Assembly: GCF_014635285.1 (NCBI RefSeq)
Contig: NZ_BMCR01000005.1
Location: forward strand, 62,001 to 126,000
Reading direction: 5' to 3'
Source of the DNA: Stappia taiwanensis
GTDB lineage: Bacteria > Pseudomonadota > Alphaproteobacteria > Rhizobiales > Stappiaceae
DNA: 64,000 nt
Both the position numbers and the translations under genes were made by a program. Of this stretch, positions 53,105 to 63,561 are shown piece after piece (the first letter of the stretch is position 1; each line of letters opens with the position of its first letter). The notes under the pieces are model-generated. The model searched no databases, was not told the origin of the DNA, and worked only from the letters and a program-made list of their open reading frames with translations.

Positions 53105-54004
53105 TCAGCCGGTGTCGTCCTTGTCGTTGTCGCCGAGGTGGTCGAGATCGGTGTCGTCCTCGCTCTCATCCTCGCCGGCCTCCGCCGCGCTCGCGCCGCC
53201 GATCCGGCCATCGCGGTATTTTGCGTGCCAGTGCAGGGCGAAGGGGATGGAGATGAGATACCCGGTGGCCCCCACCGCCAGCATCTGGAACGGGTAGCTG
53301 ACCAAAAGCGCCACCACCAGCACCGCCGCGACGAACAGCGGCAACACCAGATCGCGGCGAATGCGCGAGCCCAGCTTCTTGCCGGAGAAGGTCGGCAACC
53401 GGCTGACCATCAAGAGCGCGATCAGCACCACATAGACCGCCACCACCGGCGCCAGCGCCGGCCAATGCGGCAACAGGCCGACGAACTCCAGATAGACCGG
53501 CAGGAGCACGCTCAAGGCGCCGGCCGGCGCCGGCACCCCGGTGAAGAAATTGACCGCCCAGGCGGGCTTGTCCGGATCGTCGATCGAGACGTTGAACCGG
53601 GCAAGGCGCAAGGCGGCGGAAATGGAGAACACCAGCGCGGCGATCCAACCGATCGAGCGCACCTCGTTGAGCAGCCAGGAATAGAGGATCAACGCCGGCG
53701 CGACGCCGAAGTTGACGAAATCCGCCAGCGAATCCAGCTCCGCGCCGAAGCGCGAGGTGCCCTTCAGAAAGCGCGCGACGCGGCCGTCCAGCGCATCGAG
53801 CACGGCGGCCAGGACGATGGCGCCGATGGCGTAGTCCCAGCGCGCCTCCAGCGCCATGCGGATGGCGGTGAGCCCGGAGCACAGCGCCAGCAGGGTCACC
53901 AGATTGGGCAGAACGAGACGAAGCGGCACCCGGCGAAAGCGCGGCGCCCGGCCGCGCCGGCGGCGCGTCGGGCCCGGATCGTAGGGAGCAAAGGGAGCGG
54001 ACAT
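53105..54004 (-). CDS. pssA: CDP-diacylglycerol--serine O-phosphatidyltransferase
   Basis: 299-residue multi-pass membrane enzyme. The CDP-alcohol phosphotransferase motif is complete: LDGRVARFLKG then FGAELDSLAD, giving D73-G74, A77-R78, G87, D91 and D95. It condenses CDP-diacylglycerol with serine to phosphatidylserine. The C-terminal ~30 residues are strongly acidic (DESEDDTDLDHLGDNDK) and not conserved in the family. It lies 65 nt after psd on the same strand; the pair gives phosphatidylethanolamine. Confidence 0.93.
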   Translation of the reverse strand: MSAPFAPYDPGPTRRRRGRAPRFRRVPLRLVLPNLVTLLALCSGLTAIRMALEARWDYAIGAIVLAAVLDALDGRVARFLKGTSRFGAELDSLADFVNFGVAPALILYSWLLNEVRSIGWIAALVFSISAALRLARFNVSIDDPDKPAWAVNFFTGVPAPAGALSVLLPVYLEFVGLLPHWPALAPVVAVYVVLIALLMVSRLPTFSGKKLGSRIRRDLVLPLFVAAVLVVALLVSYPFQMLAVGATGYLISIPFALHWHAKYRDGRIGGASAAEAGEDESEDDTDLDHLGDNDKDDTG

Positions 54005-54069
54005 GGCGCGAGTTACCTTTGTATGCGTTGCATGGGGGCGATGCGCCGAACCGGCGAACCCGGATGGGC

Positions 54070-54771
54070 TCAGCTTACCCGGGTCAGAACGCTGTCCCGC
54101 CCCGCGCCGGACAGATCCGCGACGACGCTCTCGCCCGCCACCATGGTCTGGCCGATGGCCACCTTCACCGACGCCCCCTCCGGCAGATAGACATCGAGAC
54201 GGGAGCCGAAGCGGATCAGGCCGAACCGCTCGCCGGCGCCGATGTTCTCACCCTCGTTCACGAAGCAGACGATCCGCCGCGCCACCAGGCCGGCGATCTG
54301 CACCACGCCGATGCGGGTATCGCCATTTTCGATGACGAGACCGTTGCGTTCGTTCTCCTCGCTCGCCTTGTCGCTCTCGGCATTGACGAACTTGCCGGCG
54401 CGATAGGCAATGCGGGTGACCCGCCCGCCGATCGGCGCCCGGTTCACGTGGCAGTTGAACACATTCATGAAGATGCAGACGCGCATCATCGGCGCGTCGC
54501 CCAGCTCCAGCTCCACCGGCGGCCGGGCCATGCCGATCTGACAGACCGTGCCATCGGCCGGCGACACCACCAGCGCGTCATCCAGTGGCGTCACCCGCGC
54601 CGGGTCGCGGAAGAAGTAGCAGACCCAGCCGGTCAGGATCAGACCGATCCAGAACAGCGGATCGAAGAACCAGCCGAGCACCAGGGTGGCGACACCGGCG
54701 ATGGCGATGAAGGGCCAACCCTCGCGATGAATGGGGACAAGGGTTTTCGAGATCGTATCCGTCAGCGACAT
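54070..54771 (-). CDS. psd: Phosphatidylserine decarboxylase proenzyme
   Basis: 233 residues from ATG 54771, the short type of Psd. Two N-terminal membrane segments ([33 protein letters not shown]), then conserved [27 protein letters not shown] and the self-cleavage site [13 protein letters not shown], with cleavage between Gly ~189 and Ser ~190 to form the pyruvoyl group. Makes phosphatidylethanolamine from the PssA product. Confidence 0.95.
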   Translation of the reverse strand: MSLTDTISKTLVPIHREGWPFIAIAGVATLVLGWFFDPLFWIGLILTGWVCYFFRDPARVTPLDDALVVSPADGTVCQIGMARPPVELELGDAPMMRVCIFMNVFNCHVNRAPIGGRVTRIAYRAGKFVNAESDKASEENERNGLVIENGDTRIGVVQIAGLVARRIVCFVNEGENIGAGERFGLIRFGSRLDVYLPEGASVKVAIGQTMVAGESVVADLSGAGRDSVLTRVS

Positions 54772-54874
54772 CAAGCCATCCAGTCAAAAGAGCGATGGCG
54801 CGCCGGCCGTCCGGCGCGCAGGGCCCCATTTGCACCGGAGCGGGCAGGAAAATCAATCCGCAGCGGCAATCCGC

Positions 54875-56794
54875 TCACTCCGCCGGCACTTCCTCGCCGG
54901 CACGCGGACCGCGAACGATATAGCCATCGTCGGCTTCGGTAACCGCCCGCAGGCGCTCCTCCGCTTCCGTGGCTTCCTGCTGCCGCGCCCACATGGAGGC
55001 GTAGAGCCCCCCGGCCGCAAGCAGCTCCTGATGCCGGCCGCGCTCGACGATCTCGCCCTTTTCGAGCACCAGGATCGTCTCGGCGTTGACCACGGTGGAC
55101 AGCCGGTGCGCGATCACCACGGTGGTGCGGTTGCGCGACACCTGATCGAGCGCGGTCTGGATCTCCCGCTCCGTGTGGGTATCGAGCGCCGAGGTCGCCT
55201 CATCGAGAATGAGGATCGGCGGCGCCTTGAGAATGGTGCGGGCAATTGCCACACGCTGCTTCTCGCCGCCCGACAGCTTCAACCCGCGCTCCCCCACTTC
55301 CGTATCGAATCCCTCCGGCAGGGTCTCGATGAAATCGGCGATCTGCGCCATGCGCGCGGCCTCGCGCACCTCTTCATCGCTCGCCGTGGGCCGGCCATAG
55401 CGGATGTTGTAGGCAATGGTGTCGTTGAACAGCACCGTGTCCTGCGGCACCATGCCCGTGGCTTGGCGCAGGCTGTGCTGGGTCACGGAGCGCAGGTCCT
55501 GCCCGTCGATGGTCACGCGCCCGCCGGTGACGTCGTAGAAGCGGAACAACAGGCGCGAAATGGTCGACTTGCCGGCCCCCGACGGGCCGACGATCGCCAC
55601 CGTCTCTCCCGCCGGCACCTCGAAGGAAATGCCCTTCAGGATCGGCCGGTCGGCATCGTAGTGGAAATGCACATCCTCAAAGCGAAGGGTCCCGCCCTTG
55701 ACCGCCAGCGGCGCGGCATCCGGCGCATCGGTGATTTCCGCCGGCTCGGCCAGAAGGTCGAACATCGCCTCCAGATCGGTCAGCCCCTGACGAATTTCCC
55801 GGTAGAGGAAACCGATGAAGTTGAGCGGGATCGAGAGCTGCAGCAACAGCGCGTTGATCAGCACGAAATCGCCGAGGGTCTGGGTGCCGGCCATCACCGC
55901 CTGTGCCGAGAACACCATGCAGATGCCCGTGCCAATGGCGAGAATGAACGCCTGCCCGAAGTTGAGCCAGGCGAGCGAGGTCCAGGTACGGGTCGCGGCG
56001 ACCTCGTAATCGGCCATCGACCGGTCGAACCGCCGCGCCTCCATCTCCTCGTTGCCGAAATACTTGACCGTCTCGAAATTCAGCAGGCTGTCGATCGCCT
56101 TGGAATTGGCGTCGGTGTCGCTGGCATTCATCTCCCGCCGAATGCCGATGCGCCAGTTCGAGGTCTGCACCGTGAACCAGGTATAGGCGACGATCATCAC
56201 CGCCACGACCACCACATAGGAAAAGCCGAACTGGTACCAGATCACCCCGGCCATGATGGCGAATTCGAAGATCGTCGGAATGCCGTTGAGGATGGTGAAG
56301 CGGACGATGTTCTCGATCCCCTTCACACCGCGCTCGATCACCCGGGACAGACCGCCGGTCTTGCGCTGCAGGTGAAACCGCAGCGACAGAAGATGCAGGT
56401 GGCGAAAGGTGAGGAACGCCAGTTGCCGTACCGCATGCTGTCCGACCCGGGCGAACAGCGCATCGCGCAACTGGTTGAAGCCGACGAACAGCACCCGGGC
56501 GACATTATAGGCAATCACCAGCATCACCGGCGCCAGCAACCAGCCGGGCACCAGGCCATCCCCGGAAAGCCCGCCCTCGCCGGCCAGCGCATCGGTCGCC
56601 CATTTGAAGAAATAGGGCGAGATCACAGTGACGATCTTGGCGATGACCAGCGCGATCAACGCAAGGCCGACCCGAACCTTCAGGTCGGCGCGGTCATGAG
56701 GCCAGATGAAGGGCCAGAGCCCGCGCAGAGTGGACAGGGTCGAGGCCTCGTCGGCGGACACGCGCGGGGCCACGCCGGAACGGCGACTTGTCAT
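54875..56794 (-). CDS. Atm1/HMT1-type ABC exporter (fused permease-ATPase)
   Basis: 639 residues: N-terminal six-helix exporter domain (VISPYFFKWATDALAGE; KAIDSLLNFETVKYFGNEEM) and C-terminal ATPase with Walker A IVGPSGAGKST near residue 400, VPQDTVLFNDTIAYNIRYG, signature LSGGEKQRVAIARTI and Walker B ILILDEATSALD. The NFETVKYFGNE and NDTIAYNIRYG segments are typical of the Atm1/ABCB7/HMT1 group, which exports glutathione-linked sulfur species or metal-glutathione conjugates. It lies 47 nt after an ArsR gene, so it is likely induced by metal or thiol stress. Confidence 0.92.
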   Translation of the reverse strand: MTSRRSGVAPRVSADEASTLSTLRGLWPFIWPHDRADLKVRVGLALIALVIAKIVTVISPYFFKWATDALAGEGGLSGDGLVPGWLLAPVMLVIAYNVARVLFVGFNQLRDALFARVGQHAVRQLAFLTFRHLHLLSLRFHLQRKTGGLSRVIERGVKGIENIVRFTILNGIPTIFEFAIMAGVIWYQFGFSYVVVVAVMIVAYTWFTVQTSNWRIGIRREMNASDTDANSKAIDSLLNFETVKYFGNEEMEARRFDRSMADYEVAATRTWTSLAWLNFGQAFILAIGTGICMVFSAQAVMAGTQTLGDFVLINALLLQLSIPLNFIGFLYREIRQGLTDLEAMFDLLAEPAEITDAPDAAPLAVKGGTLRFEDVHFHYDADRPILKGISFEVPAGETVAIVGPSGAGKSTISRLLFRFYDVTGGRVTIDGQDLRSVTQHSLRQATGMVPQDTVLFNDTIAYNIRYGRPTASDEEVREAARMAQIADFIETLPEGFDTEVGERGLKLSGGEKQRVAIARTILKAPPILILDEATSALDTHTEREIQTALDQVSRNRTTVVIAHRLSTVVNAETILVLEKGEIVERGRHQELLAAGGLYASMWARQQEATEAEERLRAVTEADDGYIVRGPRAGEEVPAE

Positions 56795-56841
56795 GTATTC
56801 TCCTTATCGCGGCGCCTTGATGGGCCGCGGGCTGAGCCGGA

Positions 56842-57198
56842 TCAATCGCCAGGGGCGCGCGGAGCGCCGGTGGTGGCCGCGCGCAAGAGCGCGAACAAAT
56901 CCCCCACCTCCCGTGAAAACCGTTCGATAACCTCCGCACGCAGGGAATAATGGCAGCAGCGGCCATCGTCCCGCCGCTCCACCAGCCCCGCCTCCCGCAA
57001 CACCGAAAGGTGCTGGGACACCGTCGACTGGGCCAGCGGCAGGCACTCCACGATCTCGCCGCAGCAGGCCGCTTCACAGCTGGCCAAGGTCCGCACGATC
57101 TCGATCCGTGCAGGGTGCGACAAGGCGCGAAACAACTCGGCAAGCGCCCGGCAGTCGCCCGGCGCCCCGGCTGCGTCTGTTTTTTTGGAAACGGTCAT
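56842..57198 (-). CDS. Cysteine-rich ArsR-family repressor
   Basis: 118 residues. ArsR winged helix: LFRALSHPARIEIVRTLAS and LPLAQSTVSQHLSVLREAGL. Seven cysteines lie at about residues 16, 41, 45, 46, 52, 81 and 82, clustered in CEAACCGEIVEC (the helix that senses metals in ArsR/SmtB proteins) and GRCCHYSL. This suggests metalloid, metal or thiol-redox sensing. First gene of a two-gene unit with the Atm1-type exporter; operator repeats lie just upstream. Confidence 0.88.
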   Translation of the reverse strand: MTVSKKTDAAGAPGDCRALAELFRALSHPARIEIVRTLASCEAACCGEIVECLPLAQSTVSQHLSVLREAGLVERRDDGRCCHYSLRAEVIERFSREVGDLFALLRAATTGAPRAPGD

Positions 57199-57229
57199 GT
57201 TTCGAACGCAGGCATGGCGATATCAAATC

Positions 57230-57266
57230 ATCGTTAGATGACGATAATATCCGTTTATTACGATAT
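57230..57266. promoter_or_regulatory. Two inverted repeats upstream of the ArsR gene
   Basis: ATCGT-N6-ACGAT (57230-57245) followed by ATATC-N10-GATAT (57247-57266), in AT-rich DNA 30-70 nt upstream of the ArsR start. Position and imperfect palindromes suit an ArsR operator overlapping the promoter. Confidence 0.5.
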
Positions 57267-57318
57267 TTTGTCAATCCGCCACGCCGATGGCGCGCCCGCC
57301 GGTGGTCCGGCGAGCCGA

Positions 57319-58608
57319 TCAGTTCCGCGACGGCCAGTTGCGGTCGCCCTCGGGCATCATGAATACCTGCCCAGGATAGATCAGGTCCGGATCGCGAATC
57401 TGATCCTTGTTGGCCTGATAGATGGTGGTGTAGCGCAGTCCCTCGCCATAGCGCCGCTGCGAGATGGTCCACAGATTGTCGCCAGAGCGAATGATGATGT
57501 TGGCGATCTGGCGCTTGGCGGCATCGCCGCTCGCCCCTTCGCCGCCGCCCACACTGCCGGAGGCCGCCACCGGCCGCAGCACGATGTCGTCCTCGTCCGC
57601 CCGGTTGAAGGTCACCTCGGCCCGGGCGGTCACCGCCCCGGTCTTCGGCGCCACCTGGTCGGCGCGTACATCCACCTCGCCCGGCGCCACCGCGCTGTCC
57701 GCTTCCAGGAGCCAACGGCCCTTGCTGTCGGTGCGCGCCTCGCCCACCAGCTTGTTGTCGAGATAGACCCGCACATCGCTGTTCGGCTCGCCCGCCCCGG
57801 CCACATAGACCTTGCTGTCTTCGGTCTCCACCGCATCGACCGTGACCGTCGGCGCGGCAGCAGGCGCGCCGGTCGCATCCTCGGCGGCGCTCTCGGCCGG
57901 TGCCGCATCCTCCGGGCGGGCCGCCGTGTCGGGTGCGCCCGTCGCCGCCACCTCGCCCGGCGCAACCTCGTCCGTCGGCGCCTCGCCGCCAGCGGTCTCC
58001 GCTGCCGCTTCCAGGACTTCCGGTTTCTGCAGGATCTTCGAGGCGGTGCCCGGCGCGTTGAGCATCACCAGCACCTCGCCGCTTGCCGGATCCTGCGGCA
58101 CCGACACCGCCAGGCTCTGGACCGACTGCGCGGTCGTCTCACCCTCGGCATTCCGGACTTCCAGCGTCACCGAATGGGCACCCGGCGCCAGCGGCTCCTC
58201 AAGCACGATGGCGAATTCGCCGGTGGCATTGGCAATGCCCTTGCCGACCACCTTGCCATTGGACAGGAGCGCGACGATCGCGCCCGGCTCCGACCGGCCG
58301 GCCACCACCGCTGAGCCATCCCGCTCCACGCGCATCACATCGAAGGTGGGAACCGAAGCCTCGGTCCCAGCCTCGTCCGTGCCCGTCTCGTCCGCATCGG
58401 CGGTCTGCTGTGCGGCGTCGCCGGATGCAGCCTCGTCAGCGTCCGGTGTGACAGCGCTCTCGCCCGTTTGCGGGGCTTGCGCCGAGACCTCGGGCGCCGG
58501 CTTGCCCGCCTCGTCCTGCTGCTGCGTCTTCCACCAGCCAAAGCCAAGCGCGCCGGCGGCAACGATGCCAGCGACCACGAGCAGTTGAACCAGGACTTTT
58601 CGCGACAT
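57319..58608 (-). CDS. LysM protein with Ig-like repeats, membrane anchored
   Basis: 429 residues from ATG 58608. An uncleaved-looking N-terminal membrane segment (VLVQLLVVAGIVAAGALGF) is followed by an Ala/Glu/Thr-rich linker and two Ig-like domains with parallel sequence (VVAGRSEPGAIVALLSNGK and VYVAGAGEPNSDVRVYLDNK). A C-terminal LysM (SGDNLWTISQRRYG to LIYPGQVFMMPE) lies at about residues 370-422. Such proteins bind peptidoglycan in the periplasm and are common in alphaproteobacteria. No catalytic domain is visible. Confidence 0.85.
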   Translation of the reverse strand: MSRKVLVQLLVVAGIVAAGALGFGWWKTQQQDEAGKPAPEVSAQAPQTGESAVTPDADEAASGDAAQQTADADETGTDEAGTEASVPTFDVMRVERDGSAVVAGRSEPGAIVALLSNGKVVGKGIANATGEFAIVLEEPLAPGAHSVTLEVRNAEGETTAQSVQSLAVSVPQDPASGEVLVMLNAPGTASKILQKPEVLEAAAETAGGEAPTDEVAPGEVAATGAPDTAARPEDAAPAESAAEDATGAPAAAPTVTVDAVETEDSKVYVAGAGEPNSDVRVYLDNKLVGEARTDSKGRWLLEADSAVAPGEVDVRADQVAPKTGAVTARAEVTFNRADEDDIVLRPVAASGSVGGGEGASGDAAKRQIANIIIRSGDNLWTISQRRYGEGLRYTTIYQANKDQIRDPDLIYPGQVFMMPEGDRNWPSRN

Positions 58609-58865
58609 GAAGAAACCTACTCCCCGATCCCCTGTGCCGCGACCGGAATCGGCCAAGGATCACCAGTTGATCGTCTTTCAAGGGTCGGCGCAACGCTTCC
58701 ACGCATCAACAGCGGAAAACCACGCCCGAAACGTGCCGATTTCGACCGACCCGAGACCGGCAGGCATGGTTATACCGCTTTGCCGGGAGCGGCAAGCGCA
58801 CCCGCTCCGTCGCCGGATGAATTGGCCGCTTGACCGGCATCGCGCGGCGATGTCAAACAGATCGC

Positions 58866-59462
58866 ATGAGCGAACTCAAATCCATCTGCGTTTACTGCGG
58901 CACCGGCGAGGGCACCGACCCTGCCTATGTGGCAGCCGCCACCACCCTCGGCCGGAACATCGCCGAGGCTGGTCTGTCCCTCGTCTATGGCGGAGGCTCC
59001 ATCGGCCTGATGGGCGCCGTCGCCCGCGCGACGCTGGAAGCCGGCGGCAAGGTCACCGGCATTATACCCCGCTTCCTGCAGGAACGGGAGGTGATGATGC
59101 AATCCGTCACCGAGCTGATCGTCACCGAGGACATGCACGAGCGCAAACGGGCGATGTTCGAACGGGCCGACGGCTTCGTCGCCCTGCCCGGCGGCATCGG
59201 CACCCTGGAAGAGCTGGTCGAGGTGCTGACCTGGGGCCAACTCGGCCGCCACCGCAAGCCGGTGGTGCTTGCCGACATCAACGGCTTCTGGCGCCCGCTC
59301 GTCGACCTCTTGGAGCACATGAAGAGCGAAGCCTTCATCCGCCCCGGCTTCGAGATCGACTACCATGCGGTCGGCCGGGCCGCCGACATCGTTCCCACCC
59401 TTCGCGAAGCCTGCAAGCGCGCCACTCAGGGCGCCCAGCTCGCCGATTTGAACCGGTTCTGA
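58866..59462 (+). CDS. LOG-family nucleoside 5'-monophosphate phosphoribohydrolase
   Basis: 198 residues from ATG 58866. Rossmann-like fold with ICVYCGTGEGTDP, LSLVYGGGSIGLMG and the LOG motif LPGGIGTLEELVEV. Relatives remove the base from AMP or cytokinin ribotides; many bacterial copies are nucleotide-salvage enzymes misannotated as lysine decarboxylases. Monocistronic, followed by a strong hairpin. Confidence 0.92.
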   Translation: MSELKSICVYCGTGEGTDPAYVAAATTLGRNIAEAGLSLVYGGGSIGLMGAVARATLEAGGKVTGIIPRFLQEREVMMQSVTELIVTEDMHERKRAMFERADGFVALPGGIGTLEELVEVLTWGQLGRHRKPVVLADINGFWRPLVDLLEHMKSEAFIRPGFEIDYHAVGRAADIVPTLREACKRATQGAQLADLNRF

Positions 59463-59494
59463 GCGGCGCACCTGCCCGCACCCGAACCGCCTCA

Positions 59495-59525
59495 AAAGGG
59501 CCGGCGCGCGACGCCGCGCGCCGGC
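59495..59525. terminator. Hairpin between the convergent LOG and rarD genes
   Basis: Perfect 11-bp GC-only stem GCCGGCGCGCG (59500-59510) with CGCGCGCCGGC (59515-59525), 4-nt loop. The minus strand continues into CCTTTTGAG, giving a short T run for rarD; the plus strand has none. Confidence 0.65.
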
Positions 59526-59534
59526 TGATCTGAC

Positions 59535-60464
59535 CTACATCACCTTTTGCGGCCGCACCCGGTCCCGCCGCCGCCAGGCGTCGGCGGTGAACAGCGCCAG
59601 CGAAAGCCAGATCAGCACGAAGGTGCCGAGCCGAAGCGAGCTGATCGGTTCGTGATAAATGTAGACCGCCATCAAGAGATGCAGGCTGGGCGCCAGATAC
59701 TGCAGCAGCCCGGTGGTGGTCAGCGGCAAGCGCCGCGCGCCCCCGGCAAACAGCGCCAGCGGCACCGCCGTGACGATGCCCGTGCCGGCGAGCAGCAGGA
59801 ACAGCCCCGGCCGGTCGAGCGGCAGCACATCCGCCGTTCCCGTGACGCCGGCATAAAGCAGATAGCCCAGCGCCAGCGGCGACAGCAGCAATGCCTCGAC
59901 CATCAGCCCGGGCGAGGCGCCCACCGGCACCATCTTGCGGATATAGCCATAGATCGCGAAGGTCACCGCCAGCAGCATGGCCACCCAGGGAAAGGTGCCG
60001 AGCGCCATGCCTTGCGCGCCCACCGCCAGCGCGGCGATGGTGAGCGCGATCTTCTGCGTGCCGCTGACCTGCTCCTTCAGCACGATCATGCCGATCGCCA
60101 CGGAGACCAGCGGATTGGCGAAATAGCCGAAGCTGATCTCCAGGATCCGCGCATTGTCGATCGCCCAGATGAACACCAGCCAGTTGACTGAGATGATCAG
60201 CGCCGACAGGGTCAGCTTGCCCCGGATCCGCGGGTTGGCGAGGATGGCGCGCACCTCCGAAAGCCGGCCGCGCAGCCCCAGGAAGATCGCCAGGAACAGC
60301 ACCGACCACAGGATCCGGTGCGCGACGATGATGTCGGCGTCAATGTCCCCGGTCCATTTGTAATAGACCGGCAGGAACCCCCAAAGCAGGTAGGCCGACA
60401 CCATGAAGATCATGCCGAGCCGCCATTCGGCTCGGGCCGCCTCGTCGGACGCAAGTGAAGTCAT
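59535..60464 (-). CDS. rarD: RarD-type EamA transporter
   Basis: 309 residues, about ten membrane spans. RarD features: GMIFMVSAYLLWGFLPVYYK, DIIVAHRILWSVLFL, INWLVFIWAIDNARI-like SVNWLVFIWAIDN, LEISFGYFANPLVSVAIG and LLQYLAPSLHLLMAVYIYHE. Transported compound not established for the family. It lies 35 nt after cimA on the same strand. Confidence 0.9.
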   Translation of the reverse strand: MTSLASDEAARAEWRLGMIFMVSAYLLWGFLPVYYKWTGDIDADIIVAHRILWSVLFLAIFLGLRGRLSEVRAILANPRIRGKLTLSALIISVNWLVFIWAIDNARILEISFGYFANPLVSVAIGMIVLKEQVSGTQKIALTIAALAVGAQGMALGTFPWVAMLLAVTFAIYGYIRKMVPVGASPGLMVEALLLSPLALGYLLYAGVTGTADVLPLDRPGLFLLLAGTGIVTAVPLALFAGGARRLPLTTTGLLQYLAPSLHLLMAVYIYHEPISSLRLGTFVLIWLSLALFTADAWRRRDRVRPQKVM

Positions 60465-60499
60465 CGCGGATGCGCTTTCAGCCCCGAAGGGCCGACCCG

Positions 60500-62131
60500 C
60501 TAGCGGGTCGCCTTCAGCAGCGTGTAGGTGTGGGAATCGATCAGCGCCTGAAACGACGCATCGACGATATTGCCGGAAACGCCGATGGTGAACCAGCGTT
60601 TATGCGTGCGCCGGTCCTGGCTCTCCACCAGAACGCGTGTCACCGCATCCGTGCCGCCATTGAGGATCCGCACCTTGAAGTCGATCAGCTCCATGGCGTC
60701 GATGGCCTCCTGATAGCGGCCGAGATCCTTGCGCAGCGCCTTGTCCAGCGCGTTGACCGGACCGTTGCCCTCCGCCACCGACATCAGCGTTTCGCCATCG
60801 ACCTCCAGCTTCACCACCGCCTCGGAGACGGTCACCAGCTCGCCAAGCGCGTTGTGCCGCCGCTCGACCATCACCCGGAACGACTTGACGTCGAAGAACT
60901 GCGGCACCTCGCCGAGCCGGCGCCGGGCCAGAAGCTCGAAGGAGGCATCCGCCGCCTCATAAGCATAGCCCTGCGCCTCCCGCTCCTTCACATCCGCCAG
61001 AAGCGCATCGAGCCGGGGATCGGCCTTGTCGACGGCGATGCCGAGCCGCTGCAATTCGCCAAGCAGGTTCGACTTGCCCGCCTGATCGGAAACAAGTACC
61101 CGGCGCCGGTTTCCGACCGTCTCCGGCGGCACATGCTCATAGGTCTGCGGCTCCTTGAGGATCGCCGAGGCATGAATGCCGGCCTTGGTGGCAAAGGCAT
61201 TCTCGCCAACGTAAGGCGCGTGCCGGTCCGGCGACCGGTTGATGATCTCGTCAAAGGCGCGGGAGATGGAGGTGATCTCCGCCAGCGCCTCACCGCTCAC
61301 CCCCAGCTCCAGCTGCGCGCGATAGGCCGGCTTCAGCATCAAGGTCGGGATCAGGGTGATCAGATTGGCATTGCCGCAGCGCTCGCCGATGCCGTTCAGC
61401 GTGCCCTGAATCTGGCGCACGCCCGCTTCCACCGCCGCCAGCGAATTGGCGACCGCATGGCCGGTGTCGTCATGAGCGTGAATGCCCAGGTGGGTGCCCG
61501 GCACGACCTTGGTCACCGCACCGACAATCTCGCGCAGCTCACCCGGCAGGGTGCCGCCATTGGTGTCGCACAAGACCACCCAGCGCGCGCCCGCCTCATA
61601 GGCGGTGCGGGCACACTCCAGCGCATACTCCGGATTGGCCTTGTACCCATCGAAGAAATGCTCGCAATCGACCATCGCTTCCCGGCCGGCGGCCACCGCC
61701 GCCTCAACGCTCTCGCGGATCGAGGCGACGTTTTCCTCGTTGCTGCAGCCCAGCGCCACCTTGACGTGGTAGTCCCAGCTCTTGGCGACGAAACAGATCG
61801 CCTCGGCGGCGGAATCGAGCAGCAGTTGCACGCCCGGATCGTTGGCCAGCGACCGTCCGGCCCGCTTGGTCATGCCAAAGGCGGTGAAGGTGGCCTTCCG
61901 GGTGCGCTTTTCGGAAAAGAACGCCGTGTCGGTGGGATTGGCGCCCGGATAGCCGCCCTCCACATAGTCGATACCGAGCCGGTCGAGCAGTTCGGCAATG
62001 ACGATCTTCTCCTCCACCGAGAAGTCGATGCCAGCCGTCTGCGCCCCATCGCGCAAGGTGGTGTCGAACAGGTAGAGGCGATCGCGTGTCATTGACGTGT
62101 CCTTGAGCTCCTGGCCTTCCGGCGCAGTCAT
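60500..62131 (-). CDS. cimA: Citramalate synthase
   Basis: 543 residues from ATG 62131, overlapping the cysS stop (ATGA); an internal ATG at 62092 is an alternative. HMGL-like TIM barrel with [26 protein letters not shown], metal-binding [18 protein letters not shown] and [11 protein letters not shown], then the C-terminal LeuA-type allosteric domain ([19 protein letters not shown]). Condenses pyruvate and acetyl-CoA to citramalate, giving 2-oxobutanoate for isoleucine. The lengths and ESQDRRTH tail separate it from 2-isopropylmalate synthase. Confidence 0.93.
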   Translation of the reverse strand: MTAPEGQELKDTSMTRDRLYLFDTTLRDGAQTAGIDFSVEEKIVIAELLDRLGIDYVEGGYPGANPTDTAFFSEKRTRKATFTAFGMTKRAGRSLANDPGVQLLLDSAAEAICFVAKSWDYHVKVALGCSNEENVASIRESVEAAVAAGREAMVDCEHFFDGYKANPEYALECARTAYEAGARWVVLCDTNGGTLPGELREIVGAVTKVVPGTHLGIHAHDDTGHAVANSLAAVEAGVRQIQGTLNGIGERCGNANLITLIPTLMLKPAYRAQLELGVSGEALAEITSISRAFDEIINRSPDRHAPYVGENAFATKAGIHASAILKEPQTYEHVPPETVGNRRRVLVSDQAGKSNLLGELQRLGIAVDKADPRLDALLADVKEREAQGYAYEAADASFELLARRRLGEVPQFFDVKSFRVMVERRHNALGELVTVSEAVVKLEVDGETLMSVAEGNGPVNALDKALRKDLGRYQEAIDAMELIDFKVRILNGGTDAVTRVLVESQDRRTHKRWFTIGVSGNIVDASFQALIDSHTYTLLKATR

Positions 62132-63561
62132 CGTGCCAGTTCCCATGTGGTTTCCACCGTGCCGGTGTCCGCATTGCGCGTGTCCTTCAGGACGACGCCC
62201 TCGGCGGCGAGAAGGTCGCGGATCCGGTCCGCCTCGCCCCAGTTCTTCGCCGCGCGGGCCGCGTTGCGCTCCGCGATCAGGCCATCGACCCGTGCCGCCA
62301 GCTCCGGATCCGCCGCCCGGGCCGTGGCCTCCTCCGCCGCCGCCCGGATGCCGGCAAGGTCGATGCCGAGGAAGTTCAGCGAGGCGGCCAGCGCCGCTTT
62401 CGCCTGCACCTCACCGCCACGGGCCTCCCGCGCCAGCCCATGCAACACGGCAATGGCGCGCGGGGTGTTGAGATCGTCGCACAGGGCCTCCACCAGCGCA
62501 TCCGGCACCTTGGTATCGGCCTGATCTGCCGGCAGGGAGGACAAAAGCCCATCCCACTTCTGCAACAGCCCCTCGGCCTCCGACAGGCTCTTTTCGGTAA
62601 AGTCGAGCGGCTGGCGGTAGTGGGTCATCAAGAGGGCAAGCCGGATCGCCGCCCCGGGCCAGACCCGCCCGCCGAGCTTGTCCGTGTCCAGAAGGTCATG
62701 CACGGTGATGAAGTTGCCGAGCGATTTCGACATCTTCTCGCCTTCGACCTGAAGGAAGCCGTTGTGCAGCCAGTACCGCGCCATCACCTCCGTATCGTGG
62801 CTGCAACGCGACTGGGCCACCTCGTTCTCGTGATGCGGGAACACGAGATCGGCGCCGCCACCGTGAATATCGAAGGTCTCACCAAGGTGCCGCCGCGCCA
62901 TCGCCGAGCATTCGATATGCCAGCCCGGCCGCCCCGGCTCCTCGATGCCGCACGGCCCCGGCCAGCCCGGCTCGCCCTCCTTCGACGGCTTCCACAGGAC
63001 GAAGTCCATCGGATCCTTCTTGTAAGGCGCGACCTCGACCCGCGCACCGGCCTGCATGTCCTCCAGCGACCGGCCCGAGAGTTTGCCGTAGTCGGCCATC
63101 GAGCCCACGTCGAACAGCACATGGCCTTCGGCCACATAGGCATGGCCCTTGGCCACCAGTTGCTCGATCATCGCCTTCATCTCGGCGATATGCTCAGTCG
63201 CGCGCGGCTCGATGGTCGGATCGAGCGCGCCCAGCGCCCGCATGTCCGCATGATACTGCGCCGCCGTGCGTTCGGTCAGTTCGCCAATCGACACCCCTTC
63301 GGCCGCCGCCCGTGCGTTGATCTTATCATCCACGTCGGTGATGTTGCGCACATAGGTGACGTGCTCCGCGCCGTAGAGATGGCGCAGCAGGCGGAACAGC
63401 ATGTCGAACACGACCACCGGGCGCGCATTGCCGATATGCGCATAGTCATAGACCGTCGGCCCGCAGACATACATGCGCACATTGTTCCGATCCTCGGGGA
63501 CGAATACGTCCTTGGTCCGGGTCAGGGTATTGGTCAGCTTGAACGCATGGTCAAAGCTCAT
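62128..63561 (-). CDS. cysS: Cysteinyl-tRNA synthetase
   Basis: 477 residues. Class I signatures: [20 protein letters not shown] (zinc cysteine and the HIGH variant HIGN), [14 protein letters not shown] and HHENEVAQS (remaining zinc ligands), and [10 protein letters not shown] (KMSKS). It charges tRNA-Cys. Coupled to cimA by a 4-nt overlap. Confidence 0.97.
   Translation of the reverse strand: MSFDHAFKLTNTLTRTKDVFVPEDRNNVRMYVCGPTVYDYAHIGNARPVVVFDMLFRLLRHLYGAEHVTYVRNITDVDDKINARAAAEGVSIGELTERTAAQYHADMRALGALDPTIEPRATEHIAEMKAMIEQLVAKGHAYVAEGHVLFDVGSMADYGKLSGRSLEDMQAGARVEVAPYKKDPMDFVLWKPSKEGEPGWPGPCGIEEPGRPGWHIECSAMARRHLGETFDIHGGGADLVFPHHENEVAQSRCSHDTEVMARYWLHNGFLQVEGEKMSKSLGNFITVHDLLDTDKLGGRVWPGAAIRLALLMTHYRQPLDFTEKSLSEAEGLLQKWDGLLSSLPADQADTKVPDALVEALCDDLNTPRAIAVLHGLAREARGGEVQAKAALAASLNFLGIDLAGIRAAAEEATARAADPELAARVDGLIAERNAARAAKNWGEADRIRDLLAAEGVVLKDTRNADTGTVETTWELAR

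Noticed and set aside
58780-58795. Small inverted repeat TTGCCG-N4-CGGCAA upstream of the LysM gene as an operator
   Set aside because: Short, GC-rich and without a partner regulator; could occur by chance in this base composition.
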